This document shows, one piece after another, positions 37,526 through 49,209 of a stretch of 64,000 nt of DNA. The position numbers and the translations under genes were made by a program. Within the stretch, counting starts at the first letter, position 1. Each line of letters begins with the position of its first letter. The notes under the pieces are model-generated. The model was not told the DNA's origin. It saw only the letters and a list, made by a program, of their open reading frames with translations, and ran no database searches. The stretch is from Opitutia bacterium. GTDB taxonomy: Bacteria; Verrucomicrobiota; Verrucomicrobiia; Opitutales; Opitutaceae. Location: assembly GCA_016190985.1 (NCBI GenBank), contig JACPPI010000001.1, forward strand, positions 124,001 to 188,000, read 5' to 3'.

Positions 37526-38153
37526 CGTGCATCACCCGGCCGCATTCCTTGCGCAAGGCGGCCTCCGGGTCGATGCCGCGCGAGCGGCACGCCGCCACCA
37601 GCCCGTAGAGCGCGCGGCCGGCCGCGGCCTCGTTGAAATCCCCGTTGACGGCGGCGGCGGGCGGCGCGCCGTCCGCCGGCAGCCGGTTTTTCTCGATCCG
37701 CTTGGCCACCTCCTCGGCCAACATCAGGGCCGGCAGCCGCGGCGGCAGTTTCTTGAACAAAGCCGGATCGGTCTTGCCGGCCGCCGCCTTTTCGGTCGCC
37801 TTCACTCTTTCCCAGACCTCGATGACCTGGGCGGAACTGTCGGCCCGGCCCGTGCCGAAGACATGGGGGTGGCGGCGGATGAGCTTGGCGTTGATCTCGC
37901 GCGCCACGTCGTCGAAGTCGAAGTCGCCGCGCTCGGCGGCGAGCTGGGCGTGAAACACGACTTGGATGAGCACGTCGCCGAGTTCCTCGCGCATGTGCGG
38001 GAGGTCGTTGCGGTCGATCGTGTCGAGCAGTTCGCTGCACTCGTCGATCAGGCAGCGGGCGAGCGTCTGGTGCGTCTGCTCGCGGTCCCACGGGCAGCCG
38101 TCGGGGGCGCGGAGCCGGGCCATGGTCTGGCGCAAGTCGTCGATGGCACTCAT
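37494..38153 (-). CDS. mazG: Nucleoside triphosphate pyrophosphohydrolase MazG
   Basis: 219 residues, a house-cleaning enzyme for non-canonical NTPs. It has the start LRAPDGCPWDREQTHQTL, the metal-binding EECSE-type helix (DECSELLDTID) and EELGDVLIQVVFHA, then a second part with RRHPHVFG. Its 3' end overlaps the recombinase start by 32 bp, so both are co-transcribed. It diverges from trpC. Confidence 0.93.
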   Translation of the reverse strand: MSAIDDLRQTMARLRAPDGCPWDREQTHQTLARCLIDECSELLDTIDRNDLPHMREELGDVLIQVVFHAQLAAERGDFDFDDVAREINAKLIRRHPHVFGTGRADSSAQVIEVWERVKATEKAAAGKTDPALFKKLPPRLPALMLAEEVAKRIEKNRLPADGAPPAAAVNGDFNEAAAGRALYGLVAACRSRGIDPEAALRKECGRVMHDVEARVQSPA

Positions 38154-38247
38154 GCGCGGAACTCCAGCCGGGAATCCGGGCATTAACAAGAAACTTGTGG
38201 TTGAACTGCCCCGGCCTTGGGCAATCCTGTCGGCCACCATTTGCCGC

Positions 38248-39045
38248 ATGGACAAGCTGACAGAAATCATGGCCCACAAGCGCCGGGAGATCGCCCCGCT
38301 GCTGCGGCCGGTCTTCGCCGACGAACTCGCGGCGCTGCACCACGCCCTGCCCCCGCCGCCGCCGTTCCGGCAGGCGCTGCGCCGGGCCGACGGCAAGCTT
38401 GCCGTCATCGCGGAGATGAAACGCCGCTCCCCCTCCGTCGGGGCCATCAAGGAAGGCGCCTCCGCTCTCGGGCAGGCCCGGCGCTACCGGGCGGCGGGGG
38501 CGGCCGCCCTGTCGATTCTGACCGACGAGAAATACTTCGGCGGCGCCCTCGCCGACCTGCAGGAGGTGACGGCCGACTTTGCCACCCAACCACCGGCCCT
38601 GCCGTGCCTGCGCAAGGATTTCATGGTTCATCCGGTGCAGGTTTTGCAGGCGCGCGAATCCGGCGCCAGCGCCATCCTGATCATCGTGCGCGCCCTGACC
38701 GACGACGAGATCGAGGCGTTGCACCACGCCGCCACCGCCGCCGGGCTCGACGCGCTGTTCGAGATCCACAGCGAGGACGAGTTGGCGCGGGCCGTCCGGC
38801 GCAAGGCCCAGATCATCGGCGTGAACAACCGCGACCTCGCCGTGTTCAAGAACGACCTCGGGCTGTCCGAGCGACTCATCCCCCTGTTTCCGAAAAACGT
38901 CGTGGCCGTCAGCGAGAGCGGCATCGCCACCGCGGCCGACGCCGCCCGCGTCAAGGCCGCCGGGGCGCATGCGGTGCTGGTCGGCGAGTCGCTGATGCGC
39001 GCCGAGGATCCCGCCGCCTTGATCCGCGCCATACACCATGCGTAG
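38248..39045 (+). CDS. trpC: Indole-3-glycerol phosphate synthase
   Basis: 265-residue TIM barrel of tryptophan synthesis. It has AEMKRRSPSVGAI, the CLRKDFMV catalytic Lys motif, GVNNRDLAVF and VSESGIAT. No other trp gene is here, so the pathway is scattered. The stop overlaps a possible rsmA start (ATGCGTAG). Confidence 0.96.
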   Translation: MDKLTEIMAHKRREIAPLLRPVFADELAALHHALPPPPPFRQALRRADGKLAVIAEMKRRSPSVGAIKEGASALGQARRYRAAGAAALSILTDEKYFGGALADLQEVTADFATQPPALPCLRKDFMVHPVQVLQARESGASAILIIVRALTDDEIEALHHAATAAGLDALFEIHSEDELARAVRRKAQIIGVNNRDLAVFKNDLGLSERLIPLFPKNVVAVSESGIATAADAARVKAAGAHAVLVGESLMRAEDPAALIRAIHHA

Positions 39046-39061
39046 TGCCTGCACCTATTCC

Positions 39062-39883
39062 ATGCCGCTGACCCCGAAGTCCACCCGGGAGCTGCTCGCC
39101 CGGCTCGGGCACGAGCCCAAGCGCTTCCTCGGGCAGAATTTCCTCGTCGACGGCAACATCGTCCGCAAGTCCCTCGAGCTCGCCGGCGTCGGCCCGGGCG
39201 ACACCGTGGTCGAGATCGGGCCGGGGCTCGGCACGCTGACCGGCGCGCTGCTCGACGCCGGCGCGGAGGTCTGGGCCGTGGAGCGCGACTACAACCTGCA
39301 CCGGCACCTCGCCGCCACGCTTGCTGCGGAGAAACCGCGGCTGCATCTGCTGGAAGGCGACGCCGTGGAGCACCCATTGGCGGGCCTGCCCCCGGAGCGC
39401 GCGGCCGCCTTCAAGATCGTGGCCAACCTGCCCTATGCCATCGCCACGCCGTGGCTCGACGGCGTGCTCTCCGGCCCGTTGCCGGAGCGCATGGTGCTCA
39501 TGCTCCAGCAGGAGGCGGCGCAGCGCTACGTCGCCCAGCCGGGCTCGAAGAGCTTCGGCGCGATTTCCATTTCCCTTCAGGCCGCCTACGCTGTCGCGCC
39601 CGGCCACAAGGTCGACGGCTCGTGCTTTTTCCCGCAACCCGACATCGAGTCCTGCCTGCTCCATCTCACGCGGCTGCCCGCGCCGTTCACCTTCCCGCCC
39701 GCCACCAAGGCCGTCATCCGCGCGTGCTTTCAACAGCGCCGCAAACAGATCGGCGGGCTGCTCCGCGGCAAGCTGCCCGATGGCGGCGCGGCCTGGCTGG
39801 CGCAGTTGCGGGCCGCCGGCCTGGGCCCGCAGTCACGGCCCGAGCAGATTCCCGTGGCACTCTGGCGCCGGCTGGAGGTCTGA
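39062..39883 (+). CDS. rsmA: 16S rRNA dimethyladenosine transferase
   Basis: Dimethylates two adjacent adenines near the 3' end of 16S rRNA. It has RFLGQNFLVD, the SAM motif VVEIGPGLGTLTGALL and the catalytic NLPY (VANLPYAIAT). ATG 39062 gives the usual start (273 residues); ATG 39038, overlapping trpC, would add eight residues. Confidence 0.95.
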   Translation: MPLTPKSTRELLARLGHEPKRFLGQNFLVDGNIVRKSLELAGVGPGDTVVEIGPGLGTLTGALLDAGAEVWAVERDYNLHRHLAATLAAEKPRLHLLEGDAVEHPLAGLPPERAAAFKIVANLPYAIATPWLDGVLSGPLPERMVLMLQQEAAQRYVAQPGSKSFGAISISLQAAYAVAPGHKVDGSCFFPQPDIESCLLHLTRLPAPFTFPPATKAVIRACFQQRRKQIGGLLRGKLPDGGAAWLAQLRAAGLGPQSRPEQIPVALWRRLEV

Positions 39884-39931
39884 GTCCCGGCGTTGATAAA
39901 TCCACATTCTGCCAGCAGACTGCCTCCGGCC

Positions 39932-40588
39932 ATGTTCCGCCCCGCCCTGCTCCTCGCCGCCGTGTTGCCCGCTTCCGCTCAGGTCGCGGCTCTGGCCGGC
40001 AAGGTGGAGGGCGACACCTATTTCTCCGCCACCGGTGAATTCAGCCTGCCCCTGCCCGTGCTGCGCGAGCTGGGCGGCGCCATCACCGACACGGAGAATG
40101 TCGTCACCTTCACCGACAGCTACAACACGCACATCAGCATCGCCTGCTTTCCGCAGGACGCGCTCCAACGCTGGGAACTCGACACGCGCGGCCTGCGCGA
40201 ATACCTGCTGTATTTCTTCACCGAGTTTGTGCTCCCCGATTTTTCCCGGCGCTTCCCGGGGGCGGCGATCGAGAGCGCGCGGTTCGTCCCCGAGCTCCTC
40301 GACGGCGCGCTGATCACCTACGCGCTCCTGCCCGGCGGCTCCTACTTTGAGCCGAAGCCCGGCCAGCTGGGTGCTGGCACCACCGCTCCCGTCACCGCCA
40401 AGCGCGGCTCGCTGCTCTTAGTGCGCAACCGCCATGTCTATGTGCTGAGCACCGAGCTGGCCGAGCGCGCCACGCAGCGCAGCAGCTATGTCGCGACACC
40501 CGAGAAGGAGAACGCCCAGTTGAACACCCGGCTCACCGAGCTGGCCAACCGGCTCGTTTTCACCTCCCCCAAGCCCCGCGCTCCGTGA
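39932..40588 (+). CDS. Secreted hypothetical protein
   Basis: 218 residues with a short signal peptide (MFRPALLLAAVLPASAQ). No family is recognised. The mature part is mixed alpha/beta with aromatic stretches (EYLLYFFTEFVLPDF) and an ordinary polar C-terminus. It follows rsmA by 48 bp and precedes the Uma2 gene by 10 bp. Confidence 0.7.
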   Translation: MFRPALLLAAVLPASAQVAALAGKVEGDTYFSATGEFSLPLPVLRELGGAITDTENVVTFTDSYNTHISIACFPQDALQRWELDTRGLREYLLYFFTEFVLPDFSRRFPGAAIESARFVPELLDGALITYALLPGGSYFEPKPGQLGAGTTAPVTAKRGSLLLVRNRHVYVLSTELAERATQRSSYVATPEKENAQLNTRLTELANRLVFTSPKPRAP

Positions 40589-40598
40589 CCCGCCCCGC

Positions 40599-41087
40599 AT
40601 GAGCGAAACCTACGAGGAGGTCATCCACGGCGAACCGGCTTACCGCCGCGCGCCACCGGCGGCGCATGAAATCCTCGTCAACCGCCTGCACGCGCTCGTG
40701 GCCCGCCACCTGCCGGCCGCCGCCCCGCTCCAGCAACTGCCCCCGCGCGCCAGCCTGCAACTGGCGGACGATTGCATTCTGCGGCCTGACCTGACCATCA
40801 TCCGCACCGACCCGGCGCTGGCGGGACCGGCGCAGCTTTATCTTGTCGCCGAGGTTCTGTTCCCCGGCGATCATCACCTCGACACCGTGATCAAGAAACA
40901 GCTCTGGTCGGAACTCCGGCTGCCGCGCCTCTGGATGGTTGATCCGCGCTACCTCAACGTCGAGGTTTACGGTCTCGGCGAATACGGCTTCACCCTGACC
41001 GACATCCTCGCCCACCACCATCCCCTCACCGACCCGCACCTGCCGGGTCTGGATTGCAGTATGGAAGAACTTTTTGCCAAACTCTGA
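40599..41087 (+). CDS. Uma2-family (DUF820) putative nuclease
   Basis: 162 residues with the PD-(D/E)xK-like set of Uma2 proteins: Asp in LRPDLTII, Glu in YLVAEVLFPG, Lys in VIKKQLWSE, then LWMVDPRYLNVEVY. Most Uma2 proteins are of unknown role. It is compactly placed, with its end 17 bp before the S9 peptidase start. Confidence 0.78.
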   Translation: MSETYEEVIHGEPAYRRAPPAAHEILVNRLHALVARHLPAAAPLQQLPPRASLQLADDCILRPDLTIIRTDPALAGPAQLYLVAEVLFPGDHHLDTVIKKQLWSELRLPRLWMVDPRYLNVEVYGLGEYGFTLTDILAHHHPLTDPHLPGLDCSMEELFAKL

Positions 41088-41103
41088 ACCGATCCCCTCC
41101 CCC

Positions 41104-43200
41104 ATGCTCCGTCTCCTCGCCCTCATGTGCGCCCTCGCCCTGTCCGCCTCGGCCTTTGACCTGGCCAACCCCAAGCCGCCCGTCGCCGCGAAGAAACCCA
41201 AGGACGTCACCGTCCACGAGGACAAGCGCATCGACGATTACTTCTGGCTGCGGGAGAAAGGCGCGCCCGAGGTCGTCAGCTATCTCGGGCAGGAAAACGC
41301 CTACACGGAGGCCGTCCTCGCGCCGGAAAGGGAACTCCGCGCCGCGCTCTACAAGGAAATGCTCGCCCGCATCAAGGAGGACGACACCTCCGCGCCGGTG
41401 CCGTTCCGCGGCTGGCTCTACTACATCCGCACCGAGAAGGACCGGCAGTATCCGCTCTATTGCCGGAAAAGCGCCGCCGCCGGCGCGTCCGAGGAAATCC
41501 TGCTCGACCTGAACAAGATGATCGGGACGAGCACCTGCATCGCCGTCGGGCAATACCGCGTCAGCGACGACGGCGCGCGGCTCGCCTACTCCATCGATTG
41601 GACCGGCTACCGCCAATACGAGGTCTTTGTCCTGGACCTCGCCACCAAGGCGCTCGTGCCGCAGCAGATCGGCAAGGTCTCCAGCCTCGAATGGGGCGCC
41701 GGCCACGACGTGCTCTACTACGGCACGGAGCACGAGGTCTCGAAACGCTCGGACAAATTCCACCGCTGGACCCTCGGCACCGGCAAACACGAGCTGCTCT
41801 TCGAGGAAAAGGACGGGCTCTACAACCTGGAGGCCCGGAAGTCGCGCGACGGCAAATTCATCTTCTGCCACACCGAGAGCAAGCTCACCACCGAGGTCTT
41901 CGCCCTGCCGGCGGACGACACCGCGGCCCCGCTGCGCAGTTTGCTCGGCCGCACCGGGAACAGCAAATACCACGCCGAGCACCGCGCCGGCCGGTTCTAC
42001 TTCGTCACCAACCGCGACGGGGCCAAGAACTACAAGATCGCCTCGGCGCCGGCCACCGCCCCGGCGCAGTTGACCGACCTCATCCCGCACAACCCGGCCA
42101 TCAAGATCGACGACATGGACATGTTCGCGACCCATCTGGTTGTGACCGAGCGCGAGAACGGCCTGCCCCACCTGCGCGTGTTCGACTTCGCCAGCGGCAC
42201 ATCGCGCCGGCTGGAAATGCCCGAGGCCGCCTGCGAGGTCAGCGCCGACAAAAACTGGGAATTCGACACCGCCGAATACCGCTTCACCTACCAGTCGCTC
42301 GCCCGGCCGCCCACCGTCTACGCCGCCAATCTGGCCACCGGCGCTCGCACTCTCGTCAAACAGACGGAGGTGCTCGGGGGCTTTGACGCGAAGCACTACA
42401 AGTCCGAGCGCCTCTGGGCCGTGGCGCGCGACGGCGCCAAGGTGCCGCTGTCCGTCGTCTATCGCGCCGATCTCGACCGCACCAAGCCGCAGCCGCTCTG
42501 GCTCTACGGCTACGGCTCCTACGGCGTCAGTATGCCGGTGTCGTTTAGCTCCAGCCGCGTCAGCCTGCTCGACCGCGGCCTGATCTACGTCATCGCCCAT
42601 ATCCGCGGCGGCGGAGAGCTCGGCGAGGAGTGGCGCGAGGCCGGCCGCATGGACAAAAAGATGAATACGTTCCATGACTTCGTTGACTGCGCCCAGTGGC
42701 TCGTCGGCCACGGCTGGACCACGCCGAAGCAGCTGGTCACCTCGGGCGGCAGCGCCGGCGGCCTGCTCATGGGCGCCGTGCTCAACCAGCGGTCCGACCT
42801 CTTCCGCGCCGCGCTGGTGGAGGTGCCGTTCGTCGACGTGCTCAACACCATGCTCGACGCCACGCTGCCGCTCACCACCGAGGAATACATCGAGTGGGGC
42901 GATCCCAACGACAAGGAGCAGTATTTCTGGATGCGCGCCTACAGCCCCTACGACAACCTCAAGCGCGCCGCCTACCCCCATGTCCTCATCAACGTCTCCT
43001 ACAACGACAGCCAGGTGCCCTATTGGGAGGGCGCGAAATATCTCGCCAAGCTGCGCACCCTCGACACCGGCCGCAACGCCACGCTGCTCCACGCCACCAT
43101 GGGCGCCGGCCACGGCGGCGCCGCCGGCCGCTACGACGCGCTCAACGACACCGCCCGCAACTACGCTTTCCTCCTGGGGGCGTTGGGCCTCGGCAAATGA
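41104..43200 (+). CDS. Prolyl oligopeptidase-family (S9A) peptidase, exported
   Basis: 698 residues: a signal peptide (LLALMCALALSASAFD), an N-terminal propeller and a C-terminal alpha/beta hydrolase domain. The latter has Ser in TSGGSAGGLLMG, Asp in NVSYNDSQVPYWEG and His in GAGHGGAAGRYD. The layout is that of oligopeptidase B/prolyl oligopeptidase acting on short peptides in the periplasm. Its stop overlaps a possible start of the next gene. Confidence 0.93.
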   Translation: MLRLLALMCALALSASAFDLANPKPPVAAKKPKDVTVHEDKRIDDYFWLREKGAPEVVSYLGQENAYTEAVLAPERELRAALYKEMLARIKEDDTSAPVPFRGWLYYIRTEKDRQYPLYCRKSAAAGASEEILLDLNKMIGTSTCIAVGQYRVSDDGARLAYSIDWTGYRQYEVFVLDLATKALVPQQIGKVSSLEWGAGHDVLYYGTEHEVSKRSDKFHRWTLGTGKHELLFEEKDGLYNLEARKSRDGKFIFCHTESKLTTEVFALPADDTAAPLRSLLGRTGNSKYHAEHRAGRFYFVTNRDGAKNYKIASAPATAPAQLTDLIPHNPAIKIDDMDMFATHLVVTERENGLPHLRVFDFASGTSRRLEMPEAACEVSADKNWEFDTAEYRFTYQSLARPPTVYAANLATGARTLVKQTEVLGGFDAKHYKSERLWAVARDGAKVPLSVVYRADLDRTKPQPLWLYGYGSYGVSMPVSFSSSRVSLLDRGLIYVIAHIRGGGELGEEWREAGRMDKKMNTFHDFVDCAQWLVGHGWTTPKQLVTSGGSAGGLLMGAVLNQRSDLFRAALVEVPFVDVLNTMLDATLPLTTEEYIEWGDPNDKEQYFWMRAYSPYDNLKRAAYPHVLINVSYNDSQVPYWEGAKYLAKLRTLDTGRNATLLHATMGAGHGGAAGRYDALNDTARNYAFLLGALGLGK

Positions 43201-43208
43201 CCACTTTC

Positions 43209-44222
43209 ATGAAAACCCTCCTGCTCCTCCTTCCTCTCGCCACCCTCGCCGCCTCGGCCGCGGACCGGCCCTACGGCCTCGTCATCCACGGCGGCGCCGG
43301 CGTCATCGAGCGCTCCGCCCTGAGCCCCAAGCGCGAGGCCGAGTATCGCGCCAAGCTCGCCGAGGCCCTCAACGCCGGCTACGCCGTGCTGGAAAAAGGC
43401 GGCGCGTCGCTCGACGCGGTCACCGCCGCGATCAACGTCATGGAGGACTCACCCCTCTTCAACGCCGGCAAGGGCGCGGTGTTCAACGCCGACGGCATCT
43501 GCGAACTCGACGCCTCCATCATGGACGGCCGCACCCAGGCCGCCGGCGCCGTGGCTGGCGTCCACCGCATCAAAAACCCCATCAACCTCGCCCGCGACGT
43601 CATGGCGAAGTCCGAGCACGTGATGATGGTCGGCGACGGCGCCGAGATATTCGCCCGCTCGCTCGGCTACGAGATGGTGCCGAACGAATACTTCCAGACC
43701 GACTGGCGTCGTGAACAGCTCAAGAAAGCGCAGGAAAAGGAGAAAAGCGGCAAGGAGCGCACCGCGGCGGTGCCGGCCGATTACTTCACCCGCACGCTGC
43801 GCTGGGGCACGGTCGGCTGCGTGGCGCTCGACCGGGCCGGCAATCTCGCGGCGGGCACCTCCACCGGCGGCATGACCAACAAGAAGTTCGGCCGCGTCGG
43901 CGACGCGCCGATCATCGGCGCCGGCACCTACGCCAGCAACGCCACCTGCGCCGTCAGCGCCACCGGCTGGGGCGAGTTTTTCATCCGCGTCGGCGTCGCC
44001 CGCGACATCGCCGCCCAGATGGAATACCGCGGCACGCCGCTCCAGGCCGCCGCCGCCGCGACTATCGCCAAGGTCGGCCGGCTCGGCGGCGACGGCGGTG
44101 TCATCGCCCTCGACGCGCAGGGCAACGTCGCCATGGAGTTCAACTCGCCCGGCATGTATCGCGCCGTCCGCCTCTCCCACCGGCCCGCCACGGTCGCCAT
44201 CTACGGCGACGAGGCCAAGTGA
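43209..44222 (+). CDS. Isoaspartyl peptidase/L-asparaginase (Ntn hydrolase), exported
   Basis: About 337 residues with a signal peptide (MKTLLLLLPLATLAASAA). It has VIHGGAG at the mature start and the self-cleavage nucleophile Thr in RWGTVGCVALD, followed by GTSTGGMTNK. The precursor would cut before that Thr. Along with the S9 peptidase upstream it suggests a periplasmic peptide-recycling unit. ATG 43197, overlapping the upstream stop as ATGA, is an alternative start. Confidence 0.92.
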   Translation: MKTLLLLLPLATLAASAADRPYGLVIHGGAGVIERSALSPKREAEYRAKLAEALNAGYAVLEKGGASLDAVTAAINVMEDSPLFNAGKGAVFNADGICELDASIMDGRTQAAGAVAGVHRIKNPINLARDVMAKSEHVMMVGDGAEIFARSLGYEMVPNEYFQTDWRREQLKKAQEKEKSGKERTAAVPADYFTRTLRWGTVGCVALDRAGNLAAGTSTGGMTNKKFGRVGDAPIIGAGTYASNATCAVSATGWGEFFIRVGVARDIAAQMEYRGTPLQAAAAATIAKVGRLGGDGGVIALDAQGNVAMEFNSPGMYRAVRLSHRPATVAIYGDEAK

Positions 44223-44230
44223 ATCCGCTC

Positions 44231-44707
44231 ATGCCGAAGCAAGCCCTCCGCGACGCCATCGTGCGGCAGCTCCAGACCGAGTTGGACCTCCTGACCCAGG
44301 CGGCCCTCGCCACGCATGCCGAGGCCACGGACGAAGAGAACAAGGCCGAGGACAAATACGACACGCGCGGCCTGGAGGCCTCCTATCTCGCCCACGGCCA
44401 GTCCAAGGCCGCCGAGGAGGCCGCCCAGGCCGTCGCGCAGTTCACCGCGCTCCCGTTGCGGGATTTCTCGCCCGGCGAGCCCATCAGCCTCGGCGCGCTC
44501 GTCCGCCTGGAAGGCCGGGATCGCAGCCGCTACTTCATCGGCCCGCGCGCCGGCGGCATGGAGGTCATGGACGGCGGCGATCCCGTGCTCGTCATCACCC
44601 CGCAATCGCCGCTGGGCCGCCAGCTCATGGGCCGCAAGCAGGGCGACACCCTCCAGCTCGAACTCGGCGGCCAACGCAGCGAGTTCACCGTCGCCTCCGT
44701 GGCCTGA
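44231..44707 (+). CDS. GreA/GreB-family elongation factor-like protein
   Basis: 158 residues with an N-terminal helical (coiled-coil) part carrying acidic residues (ATDEENKAEDKYDTRGLEA) and a C-terminal FKBP-like Gre domain (VLVITPQSPLGRQLMGRKQGD). Such proteins bind the RNA polymerase secondary channel. Whether it has cleavage activity is unclear. A GTG at 44219 overlapping the previous stop is an alternative. Confidence 0.82.
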   Translation: MPKQALRDAIVRQLQTELDLLTQAALATHAEATDEENKAEDKYDTRGLEASYLAHGQSKAAEEAAQAVAQFTALPLRDFSPGEPISLGALVRLEGRDRSRYFIGPRAGGMEVMDGGDPVLVITPQSPLGRQLMGRKQGDTLQLELGGQRSEFTVASVA

Positions 44708-44763
44708 CTAATTGGTGGTTCACTTTCTGCCCTCCGTCCTCTGACATCTGTCCCCTGATTCCC

Positions 44764-45210
44764 ATGACCACCTACGAAACCCTCCGCGCCGACATCGTCG
44801 CCGCCATGAAGGCCCGCGACATCGCGACCGCCACGGCGCTCCGCACCATGGACGCCGCCATCCAGCGCGCCGCGATGGACGCCAACAAGCCGATCGACGA
44901 GGCGCTCGTCCTCGCCACCTTCCGCAAGGCCGTGAAAAACCTCACCGACGCCCGCGCCGAGTTCGAGAAAGGCGGCCGCGCCGACCTCGTCGCCGCCACC
45001 AGCGCGGAGATCGCCATCCTCGAAAAATACCTGCCCAAGGGTCTCGATGCCGCCAAGCTCGACGCTCTCATCGCCGAGGTGATCGCCGCCACCGGCGCCA
45101 CCTCGAAGAAGGAAATGGGCAAGGTCATCGGCGCGCTGAAGCAGCGGCCGGAGGCGGCGCGCATCGACATCGTCGCCGCCAGCAAGCTCATCCAGGCCAA
45201 GCTGCCGTAA
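44764..45210 (+). CDS. GatB/YqeY domain protein
   Basis: 148-residue YqeY-type helical protein, related to the tail domain of GatB that binds tRNA. It has LEKYLPKGLDAAKL and GATSKKEMGKVIGAL. The exact role in free-standing form is not established. Confidence 0.9.
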   Translation: MTTYETLRADIVAAMKARDIATATALRTMDAAIQRAAMDANKPIDEALVLATFRKAVKNLTDARAEFEKGGRADLVAATSAEIAILEKYLPKGLDAAKLDALIAEVIAATGATSKKEMGKVIGALKQRPEAARIDIVAASKLIQAKLP

Positions 45211-45224
45211 GGCGCGGTGCGCCA

Positions 45225-45310
45225 GTTGAGAGTTCATTGTTGAGGGTTGAGAGACCGAGCCCCGCCTCCGTCTAGCGGTCTTCCACTCTCATTTCTCAAC
45301 TCTCAGCCCT
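45225..45310. repeat. Inverted heptamer-type repeats (GTTGAGAG/CTCTCAAC)
   Basis: GTTGAGAGTTCATTGTTGAG at 45226 and the inverse CTCATTTCTCAACTCTCAG near 45286-45304 lie in the 111-bp gap before the methyltransferase. They use the same CTCAACY unit found inside nadE and icd. Confidence 0.65.
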
Positions 45311-45321
45311 AAACGACTTCC

Positions 45322-46119
45322 ATGTCCCTCATCGATCCGCTCTTCTCCGTCGGTTTCCTGCGCAAGGCCATCTGGCGGCTGTGGTATCCCTTCCTCACGC
45401 GCCGGCTCACACAGGAGGAGGTGCTGTTTCTCAACTACGCCTTCGAGCCCGAGCCGCCCATGGCCCTGCCGCTCGATCCGGCCGACGAGCCGAACCGCGC
45501 CTGCATCCAGCTCTACCATCATGTCGCCACGCAGGCAGACCTCCGCGCCAAGCGGGTGCTCGAGGTGAGCTGCGGCCACGGCGGCGGGGCGTCCTACCTC
45601 GCGCGCACGCTGCGGCCCTCCCGCTACACGGGCCTCGATCTGAATCCTGCGGGCATCGCCTTCTGCCGGCAGCGCCACCAGGTCGCCGGGCTGGATTTCG
45701 TGCAGGGCGACGCTGAGAACCTGCCATTCGCCGGAAGCTCGTTCGATGCTGTGGTCAACGTCGAGGCCTCGCACTGCTATCCGCATTTCCCGCGCTTCCT
45801 CGCCGAGGTCGCCCGCGTGCTGAAGCCCGGCGGACATCTTCTCTATGCCGACTTCCGCTTCGACGAGGGCCTGGCCGGCTGGGAGCAGGCGCTCGCCGCC
45901 GCGCCGCTTCGGTTGCTGCGCTCCCGCGTCATCAACGCCGAGGTGCTGCGCGGCATGGACCGGAACTCGCAGCGCTCCCAGATCTTGCTCGCGCGGCATC
46001 TGCCCAAGTTCATGCACTCGCTCGGCCGGGACTTCGCCGGCATCCGGGGCTCCCGCATCTACAACGCCCTGCAGGAAGGCCGCCTCTCCTACCGGTCGTA
46101 TTGCTTCGCCAAGGACTGA
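45322..46119 (+). CDS. Class I SAM-dependent methyltransferase
   Basis: 265 residues. The SAM site [16 protein letters not shown] (motif I), [14 protein letters not shown] and [11 protein letters not shown] follow the Methyltransf_11 order. The sequence recalls lipid-type methyltransferases such as those acting on phthiotriol, but the substrate is unknown. Confidence 0.85.
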   Translation: MSLIDPLFSVGFLRKAIWRLWYPFLTRRLTQEEVLFLNYAFEPEPPMALPLDPADEPNRACIQLYHHVATQADLRAKRVLEVSCGHGGGASYLARTLRPSRYTGLDLNPAGIAFCRQRHQVAGLDFVQGDAENLPFAGSSFDAVVNVEASHCYPHFPRFLAEVARVLKPGGHLLYADFRFDEGLAGWEQALAAAPLRLLRSRVINAEVLRGMDRNSQRSQILLARHLPKFMHSLGRDFAGIRGSRIYNALQEGRLSYRSYCFAKD

Positions 46120-46184
46120 TCCGCCCCCAGACGGCGGTTGCATCGGGCCGGCCGATGCGTTGTATTCGGCAAAAGACACCCGCC

Positions 46185-46703
46185 ATGAAATCCCGCCTGC
46201 TCGCCCTCCTTTTCGCCGCACTGACACTTTCCGCTTTCGCCGCCGCTGCGGCGGACAAGCCTGAACCCAATCCGACGGTGACGACGACCAAGCGTTCCGC
46301 GGTCAAGGTCGGCAACAGTTTCTTCGCGCTCGTCAAGGGCACCAAGCTCGAGGTGCTGGGCCGCGACGGCAAGGACCTCATCGTCAAATACCGCGCCTCC
46401 CAGGGCAAAATCCCCTACGCCGACACCGACTACGTTCTCTCCGACGACGAGAAAGCCGAGGAGGAAGCGGCGGCGGAAGCAGCCACGGCACCAGCCGCTG
46501 CAAAACCCGTCGCGCCACCTGTGGCCAAAAAGGCGGCGCCGCCAGTCGCCGCAAAAACTCCGCCGCCCGCCCTCGCCACCGACGGGAAGCCCGCCACGAA
46601 CTACGGCAAGGCCGTGCAAAAGGCGAAGCAGGCCGAGCAGGCGCACAAGGGGAAGCTTGTCTCTCCCACCGACGAGATCCTCGACGAGAAGCCGAAGAAG
46701 TAG
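46185..46703 (+). CDS. Secreted SH3-like protein with Ala/Pro/Lys tail
   Basis: 172 residues: signal peptide (LLALLFAALTLSAFAAAAA), a small SH3-like part (FFALVKGTKLEVLGRDGKDLIVKY), then a low-complexity Glu/Ala/Pro/Lys tail. It may bind cell wall or stay near the inner membrane. No family is recognised. Confidence 0.72.
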   Translation: MKSRLLALLFAALTLSAFAAAAADKPEPNPTVTTTKRSAVKVGNSFFALVKGTKLEVLGRDGKDLIVKYRASQGKIPYADTDYVLSDDEKAEEEAAAEAATAPAAAKPVAPPVAKKAAPPVAAKTPPPALATDGKPATNYGKAVQKAKQAEQAHKGKLVSPTDEILDEKPKK

Positions 46704-46712
46704 ACTGAGACC

Positions 46713-46816
46713 GGTGGAGCGCGTTGCCCGCAACGCGCTTGCCTTGCCCGCCGCAGCCCCACGCATTGAGCGCAATGCGTTCCACCTCGCCGCCTCAGCC
46801 AGATTCCCATCTGGCT
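46713..46816. repeat. Cruciform-like palindrome cluster upstream of icd
   Basis: Outer stem GGTGGA/TCCACC (46713-46718, 46781-46786) encloses two perfect hairpins, GCGCGTTGC/GCAACGCGC and ACGCATTG/CAATGCGT. A third hairpin, AGCCAGAT/ATCTGGCT, follows at 46797-46816. Unknown role; it fills most of the 205-bp gap. Confidence 0.8.
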
Positions 46817-46827
46817 TCACCGGCTGA

Positions 46828-49173
<2,346 letters not shown>

Positions 49174-49209
49174 GACGCTTGGCAGACGAAAGGCTGAAGC
49201 GAGGTTATC

